Of a stretch of DNA of 64,000 nt, positions 58,441 through 64,000 are shown in pieces. The notes under the pieces are model-generated. The model was given only the letters and a program-made list of their open reading frames with translations. It searched no databases and was not told the origin of the DNA. A program made the translations under genes and the position numbers. The stretch is from the NCBI GenBank assembly GCA_035079385.1, contig JAVHKY010000034.1:5890001-5954000 (forward strand). Direction: 5' to 3'. Positions within the stretch are counted from its first letter, which is position 1. The number at the start of each line of letters is the position of its first letter. Source of the DNA: Aspidiotus rigidus. Its lineage: Eukaryota > Arthropoda > Insecta > Hemiptera > Diaspididae.

Positions 58441-58670
58441 CTCAGTTTCAAGTCGGCGAATATGTGTTATTACCAAATGCTAACCCAAAAACTAAGACAA
58501 CACCTCGCTGGAGAGGACCGTTTAAAATCACGGCGAAATATCCAAACGACCGCTATAAAATAGAAGCATTTGATGAAGCACATCGCCGCTATGAAACAGT
58601 ACATGCAGCTGAACACTTGAAACGTGTCACGGTACACCGGGAATCCGACCCTTCGGATCACGAGGAGTAG
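58441..58670 (+). CDS. Gypsy pol, integrase C-terminal end
   Basis: Continues the integrase frame after the insertion: VGEYVLLPN, then WRGPFKITAKYP, the GPY/F-type module found at the C-terminus of gypsy integrases, and stop at 58668-58670. Cut off from its ATG by the insertion, so this copy cannot make full-length Pol. Confidence 0.85.
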
Positions 58671-58837
58671 ACGAGACTGCAATAAAACAGTTTTGTAAAA
58701 AAAAAAATGTGTGTGTAAATAAAATAAACTAATTTTGATAGTTTTAGAAAACCGCAGTTCGAATGGGAAAAAGTTACTAACGTCGAATCAGTCTGTGACA
58801 CTGACGCGTACCGTGCAGTTCTTTCGTCTAAAACAAA

Positions 58838-59500
58838 ATGTCTGGAATTTCTGAGGAACTTGAAGCTATGATTAGTCTCTTAGGAGATTCTTTATTGAAT
58901 TTTAAATACGCTCTCGAGGCCGAAAACGACATATTGAGGAAGCAGTTGAATCTTCTTTCGGCAACGTACATCCTTCCGCGTCGTCTCCTAACCCGATTTG
59001 AACAGCTAGGGTTACCTGCCGATCCACAATTACTCTCAAAGAAGATCAAAGAAAAAGTGGCAGAGCAGAAAGCCTTGAAAACTGATTGTTTCTTTCGACC
59101 AATAGTTGATGAACAACCAACCAATACATCGCAGACGAAGGCCGAACATTCAGGAGCATTCCAAAAAGTTGTGAGACATCGAAAAGAAGAAACGATACCC
59201 AATACTGAGGTTCGAAAAAGAGAAGGATCACCTTTACAAGACACCGCGGAAGAAGAAATTCTCGACTTACGTACGTCACCCTTTGAAGATGAGAAAGCGA
59301 AAGAATTAACCCATCGTCGAGAAATTATCCAGCGTCAACTGAAGAAACCAGTTTCAAGAGCGAAGGTACCGGAGCGGACTGATAGGCAAGGGCGCGAGAA
59401 CGCCCCTGAAACCCGTCCACTCCAAATGCGATGTGGCTTATGCCGGAACACCCGAGGTCGGCACACTCCAAGTTGTATTTTGTTTTCGCGAAAGAACTAA
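58838..59500 (+). CDS. Gypsy ORF3, accessory protein of unknown role
   Basis: 220 residues, 167 bp after the end of pol. N-terminal ~70 residues are helical and leucine-rich (ELEAMISLLGDSLL, AENDILRKQLNLL), likely a coiled coil; the middle is charged and basic; the C-terminus has CGLCRNTRGRHTPSC (C-x2-C-x6-H-x3-C), a possible zinc-binding knuckle. No signal peptide or membrane segment, so it is not an envelope protein. The position is where errantiviruses carry env. May be a nucleic-acid-binding factor (inference). Confidence 0.65.
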   Translation: MSGISEELEAMISLLGDSLLNFKYALEAENDILRKQLNLLSATYILPRRLLTRFEQLGLPADPQLLSKKIKEKVAEQKALKTDCFFRPIVDEQPTNTSQTKAEHSGAFQKVVRHRKEETIPNTEVRKREGSPLQDTAEEEILDLRTSPFEDEKAKELTHRREIIQRQLKKPVSRAKVPERTDRQGRENAPETRPLQMRCGLCRNTRGRHTPSCILFSRKN

Positions 59501-59640
59501 ATATGGGCCACGCCCCTCATTAAACTCTGGGCCAACGCCCTACAATTCCAGGCCAACGCCTACAGTAAAACGGCCCTTCTCAGGGCCACCAAAACGGCCC
59601 TTATGGGGCCAATCATCGAGACTGCGATGACCTTCCTACG
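59500..59640 (+). repeat. GGCC-hairpin cluster in gypsy 3' UTR
   Basis: GGGCCACGCCC, GGGCCAACGCCC, AGGCCAACGCCT, GGCCCTTCTCAGGGCC and GGCCCTTATGGGGCC follow one another. AGGC...GCCT is a paired (compensatory) change relative to GGGC...GCCC. Confidence 0.75.
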
Positions 59641-59672
59641 TTCGAGGGCGAACGTTTGTCAGGACGGCCGAA

Positions 59673-60571
59673 TGTTACGTACGAAAAATAAGGAAGACGA
59701 ATACTCGAAAATACTTGAATAAAATAGATGAACGCACGAGATGCAACGATCGTTAACCAGTTTACGCAAACAAGGGGAAGTAATAATTTTACGACCTCAG
59801 CTGATTCCGAACTACGCACTCTTGTGAATTTGTATACGATGCATACGTACTACGCGTACATTTTAGGTTTTCAGATAAAAGGCTGAATTCTGAGTGTTCC
59901 CTTAGATAAGTAGAGAATATTATCAGGCAGACCTTTAGTTGAAAGCTTTAAGAATTAGGTGTTCGAAGATGACGTGTAACTTTATTCGCAATCACGAGAT
60001 ATTGGTGCGAAAGGATGCAAAGACGTGAATACAAGTTGCTTTTACCATTAATGCTAGTTGTTAGACAAGGACTTTAAGAAAGAGAACGCATGACCTCTCG
60101 ATACGGTACAACCTATTGTTATAAAAACAGCTCTCCGAGCACATGCGAGTTAGTTCTCTTTGGCCATTGCCGGGAACTAGTCTTCTGGTAGTAGACGTGG
60201 CCCTTGCCTGCTATTACTTCTTTAGTACTCTTTCAGAGAAGACAACTACGGGCCATCGCCCCCGCGAAAAGATAGGCCGACTGCCTCAAACGCTGTATCA
60301 AGTTGACGTACCACGTACGGGGTGGAAAGGAGGGACTGTGCGTGCATCACGCACAGCCGTACGTGAACTTTTTAGGACGGTAACTCAGGAAACCAGTGGA
60401 CGGTCGAGTGCACCTGAAAAGGGAGAGAACGCCGCCCTGGCAGTGGCAAGTATTGATGATCTTAGTACGGGAACTCCCTAGACTGGTGAATTGAGAAGCC
60501 GTGAGTCTCGTAGACGAGTTCCTTGGGCCGAAGCCCGTGTAGATAGAGAGGATCTTATTAGGGACGTAACA
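59673..60571 (+). repeat. Gypsy 3' LTR
   Basis: 899 bp, one substitution relative to the 5' LTR; TATAAAA at 60120-60126. No clear polypurine tract precedes it (AGGACGGCCGAA). Confidence 0.95.
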
Positions 60572-61000
60572 CGTCATAGTAAAAAACCGTGACGATTTTT
60601 CCAAGTTTAGTTCCAATTTTTGTCATTGATGACGTCATAGTAAGAAAACAGTGATGGTTTTTCAAATTTAGGTCCCAATCTTTGTCCTTGATGTCCTCAT
60701 AGTAAAAAAACCGCGACGATTTTTCCAATTTTAGTCTCAATCTTTGTCATTGATGACGTCATAGTAAGAAAGCCGTGACGGTTTTTCCAATTTTAGTCTC
60801 AATCTTTGTCATTGATGACGTCATAGTAAGAATGCCGTGATGGTTTTTCCAATTTAGGTCCCAATCTTTATCATTGATGACGTCATAATAAGAAAACAGT
60901 CACGGTTTTTCCAATTTTAGTTGCAATCTTTGTCATTGAGGACATCAAAATAACAAAACTGTGACATAGGACCAGTCTTCATCGTTGATGACCAACTGAT
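60572..61000. repeat. ~63-bp minisatellite with TGACGTCA, right arm
   Basis: Six to seven further units directly continuing the left arm (49260-50721); intact palindromes near 60628, 60753, 60816 and 60877, i.e. a period of ~63 bp. Confidence 0.85.
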
Positions 61001-61326
61001 GAAATTGAAGACATTTTAAGAACTGGAAAAAAAGGAAATACTTGTATAAATTCTGTTCTTGAAGTACCTACCATAATAATGTTTTTTCTTGCTCTATCTT
61101 GGTACACACGACTCCACTTCATCCTCAGTTTAGTTTCTAATAAGTCCCTCGAATGTGAAAACCTTTGAGAGAACTGAAGAAATTCACTTTGATAAGAAGG
61201 GAAGGGGAAAATAAATAATAGGAGTAGATATTTTCTATAAATCTGTTTATTCAATTTAGAGATTCAAATACTTTCTCATATTTTTTTTTCTGCGTGTATA
61301 AAATATTTGATCGATTTTTTTTTAAA

Positions 61327-62839
61327 TCATGGAACGAACGGAGTTGTTATAAATAATGGTTTTGTACAATTATCCGCAAGCGGGCTAGATGATAATCGTT
61401 TTTCAACTCTTTTCATAATCTTGCGTATTCTGTAATTAAATCGATGTAACTCCCCCTCCGCATTGTCGAACAATCGTCGAATAGCTTGAATTTCGTTATC
61501 GATCTTTCCTTGCAGTGATTCATCATCTTCGAGTATCAAGATCATATGGTTGAAGTTGTGTATCAGATTGGAAATAGACGCTGGTCTAAAGGGATTCGTG
61601 GTAAAATCTAGAAAATTTCAGATTTGTAGAACATAGAAGTGTACACTCTGCCAACCATCGAGGCTGTATCTTTGATTTGGCGATTACCTGGAGGATCCTG
61701 ACGGGTTGCTAATAGTTCAGAAATGGACTCCGGATTTTGAGGATCAGGATCGGTGGTCGAATCTGAAAAAAATTAAAATTTTCAACAATTTCGGCCCCTT
61801 TAGTTCCGCTATATCCTCGATCATGCCATTATTACCGAAAGGCAACTCATTGCCTACTAATCGCATTCGTATTTCCTCTTGGTCATGTTCGATGATGGAC
61901 TGACAATTTAATAATATATTCTCGAATGTATTTGTCCACGTGATGTTGTGCTTGTTTCTGATTTTCATGAATTCATGTATTACTCCGACTACGTACTTTG
62001 TTTGCAGATCTAGGACCTCTCGTGTCGTTGTTAAGGCGTATCGAATTAACATGTCGGCCGAAGCAGGCTTTTGACCGGCTGAAACAGATACCAAAAGTAC
62101 GAATATATTTTGCATTTCCTGGTTTTAGAAAATTCTAAATGACATGTAGGTGAGGAGAGTGTGATATTTTTGTATTGGCTGGTCGGGTTGGAGGAATTCT
62201 AGAATGGGTCTGAGTTTGCTGTGAGTTGATCAAAACCTTGAGGATTAGAGAACGGTTGTAAGTATGTAGATTGCAGGGGTGATTGATTGCTTTGTGCCTT
62301 AAATGGTTGACATTGTTGAAAACCCGAAGAAGTGGATCTACGTGCATGTCCGTTGGGCAATCCGAATTTCCTAACAAATTTAGGATTTTTACCTTCGTCG
62401 TCCTCTAGAGAAATGGTGGGTTCCGTAGGCGCTTCCCATGAAAAGGTAAACGTTCTTCTTCCGCTACAATTTGAAACTGAAAAACCTGTAAAGATACAGA
62501 AATCGTTCTGAATGGAAGTATTGTACGAACTTTTTTTCGGGGTCAAGGAACGTCGATCAGAATTTAGTACGTTTATAAACTACTTTCGAACCATGTTTAC
62601 ATTTTCTCGACCTATTCGTTCAACTTCGAGTAACTTACGTAATTCAAAAGCAGCAGAGATGTCAAGCCTATGGTGAATGATTTGATCTCACGAAGCCATC
62701 AAATTATTTAGATTCGTTCAAGTGTATCGAAGTTTCAATTTACGTATCCTACGACATATTTTGATCTCCAGCTTTAGCGTGAGAAAAATACAGTGTACTT
62801 ACATAGTATGACTAAGCCAATCCATGAGGTTGATATCAT
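61327..62839 (-). CDS. Five-exon gene for a small secreted protein, unknown family
   Basis: Exons: 62803-62839 (MISTSWIGLVIL, start of a signal peptide), about 62237-62485 (signal end, then Ser/Gln/Pro-rich), 61836-62078, 61688-61762, 61327-61607 with stop TGA. All visible junctions are GT-AG at phase 1; about 294 aa. The exon-2 donor is the weak point: GTTTTG after 62237 fits phase 1, but no strong GTAAG/GTGAG is present, and without it exon 2 ends at a stop at 62199. Exons 3 and 5 encode amphipathic helical, charged sequence with a lone NxC near the C-terminus. A TATAAA (62877-62882) lies about 40 bp upstream of the ATG. No resemblance to the bi-cysteine domains was seen, though the all-phase-1 structure is shared. 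Confidence 0.6.
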
Positions 62840-62876
62840 GTTCAAAGGTACTCGAATGAGTGCTCCATTGTCAAAA

Positions 62877-62882
62877 TTTATA
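62877..62882 (-). promoter_or_regulatory. TATA box of the 61.3-62.8 kb gene
   Basis: TATAAA on the minus strand, 38 bp before the ATG at 62839. Standard spacing would put transcription start around 62850 and give a very short leader. Position and sequence only; no further support. Confidence 0.4.
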
Positions 62883-62899
62883 AGAGGAGATATAAAAGA

Positions 62900-64000
62900 A
62901 TATATTATTCACGACCTACAAAAATTTATAGCCAGTTATTCCAAGCATGCTACGCACGCTTGATAAGCACAGAATTACGTTACGAGACCATTAATATATG
63001 ATAACTCTGAATGAAGAGAAAATAGATGATAGCATTATCTGTGTTCTCTTATTCGCTTCGTACATTATTACGGCTTCACGTGAAGAACAACCGAATTTAA
63101 TCGAAGTATTCTTGTACCAGGTAGGGTCGGAGAACAACAGATGAAAATGTGAATGAATAAGAAGCACTTATAATGCGGCACAAAAGCGAACTGATGCTTG
63201 TTATGATTGTCATCTTTCCCTTCAATTCAAGTATGCACTTGATCTCCGGACATTCTGTTTAAAATATATGGATGTTCCGTTGCGTTTGCGTCATTTGGAG
63301 AAAACATTCACCGTCAGCCGCCCGCCCCCTCCCGATGAATTTAGGGTACCAAGAAGGTAGGGGCTCTGGTGCTCTCTAAAGACTAGGAGAAATTAGTAAA
63401 AACTTTTTTTCCATATACGAGTCATTTTTTGAACAAATTACAAATATTTTACCACATTGTAAGGTTTGACAAAACTCAACCGGTTTTGGACACAACTGCC
63501 ACCAACGACATACTACAAGACGAGACCCCACACTGCATGGCTCGCGGACCTGTAGCACGTTTTTGCCCCCTAAAATCAGTTTTTTCTCAATATCTCGAGT
63601 TCTATTAGTCCTAGAGAAGAACTTTCTGCCCAAAAACTGTTCCTCGTTCAATTTCCTACAAAATAAACTATTTGAAAGTTAGTCCAGGTCAAAACGTTAG
63701 TTAAGTAGGCGAATGTCGTGTTTTTCGCTAATTCTTGGACGTGTTTGATATGTTTTATGTCTTTACTCTGCCCTAACTCCTAATTTGAAATTTTGTGGGT
63801 GTTCCTCCCCCCTCCCCCCTTCACCCTTGTTACTCCGTGGGTGATTCAGAAATCTGTAAGTTCATCACGCGAGTTCAAGCGGCCAATTTATATACTAGCT
63901 CTATACTAAGAGATAAAAGGAGCTAGTCAGTTTTCGTATACTAGACCATGCACCCAAAAAGCTATTAGCTTGAAATATTCTAAAGTAGACTTGTCTTATC
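62900..64000. other. Right end, upstream of the 62.8-kb gene
   Basis: No gene, element or repeat recognised apart from two short C-rich stretches (63318-63336 and 63805-63825). Confidence 0.5.

Larger units (their letters stand above)
50722..60571 (+). mobile_element. Gypsy-type LTR retrotransposon, 9.85 kb with nested insert
   Basis: 899-bp LTRs with TGTTAC...GTAACA ends; 4-bp target duplication CGTC (50718-50721 and 60572-60575). Order: LTR, hairpin-rich leader, gag-protease-RT-RNase H-integrase in one frame, ORF3, hairpin-rich 3' UTR, LTR. A Penelope-like element (56787-58428) interrupts the integrase end. I saw one LTR difference (C at ~51078, T in the right copy), so the insertion is recent. 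Without the nested insert it would be about 8.2 kb. No envelope gene. Confidence 0.95.

Noticed and set aside
49260..61000. CRISPR-like regular repeats
   Set aside because: Eukaryotic context, units drift, no unique spacers; it is a minisatellite.

Overview
The window is nuclear DNA of an animal, most likely an arthropod. GT-AG introns split the genes, there is no operon structure, and the repeats are metazoan types (copia and gypsy LTR elements, R1-like and I/jockey-like non-LTR elements, Penelope-like elements with a GIY-YIG domain, TIR/foldback elements). One AT-rich stretch looks like an old nuclear copy of mitochondrial cox1/cox2 in which TGA reads as Trp. The species cannot be named from the sequence.

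The main cellular content, from about 1.6 to 48 kb, is a head-to-tail array of six paralogous genes, all on the minus strand (copies 0 to 5 from left to right). Copies 1, 3, 4 and 5 are complete, copy 2 has its body but a problematic first exon, and copy 0 runs off the left edge. Each complete gene has five exons: one for a signal peptide of about 40 residues, then four large exons of about 300-360 bp. Each large exon encodes one copy of the same ~100-120 residue domain, here called d1 to d4 from N to C terminus. Every intron is phase 1. Each domain carries R-x2-[LI]-C-x2-A and, ~45-65 residues later, [LM]-C-x6-Y-[LI]-x-R, so two Cys per domain. The predicted products are secreted proteins of 482-504 aa. 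I do not recognise the family. Copies 1 and 2 are a recent tandem duplication whose unit includes introns, flanks and old non-LTR remnants.

Introns and intergenic gaps are packed with mobile DNA. A copia element (17.75-23.48 kb) sits inside a TIR element and lies between copy 2's body and the nearest intact signal exon. Degenerate non-LTR and Penelope remnants fill the introns and gaps of copies 1-5. Two GACTTGGAAAAAT-type satellite/foldback blocks lie at 40-42 kb and a third near 1 kb.

From 49.2 to 61 kb a ~63-bp minisatellite, carrying the palindrome TGACGTCA in most units, is interrupted by a 397-bp MITE and by a young gypsy element (50722-60571; 899-bp LTRs with one difference seen; CGTC target duplication). 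The gypsy element has a gag-pol frame, a third non-envelope ORF, and an unusual set of GGGC-N4-GCCC mini-hairpins in its non-coding parts. Its pol is split by a 1642-bp Penelope-like insertion with 286-bp inverted repeats and a 12-bp target duplication.

The right end (61.3-62.84 kb) holds an unrelated five-exon, minus-strand, probably secreted gene, again with phase-1 introns. Nothing was recognised in the last kilobase.
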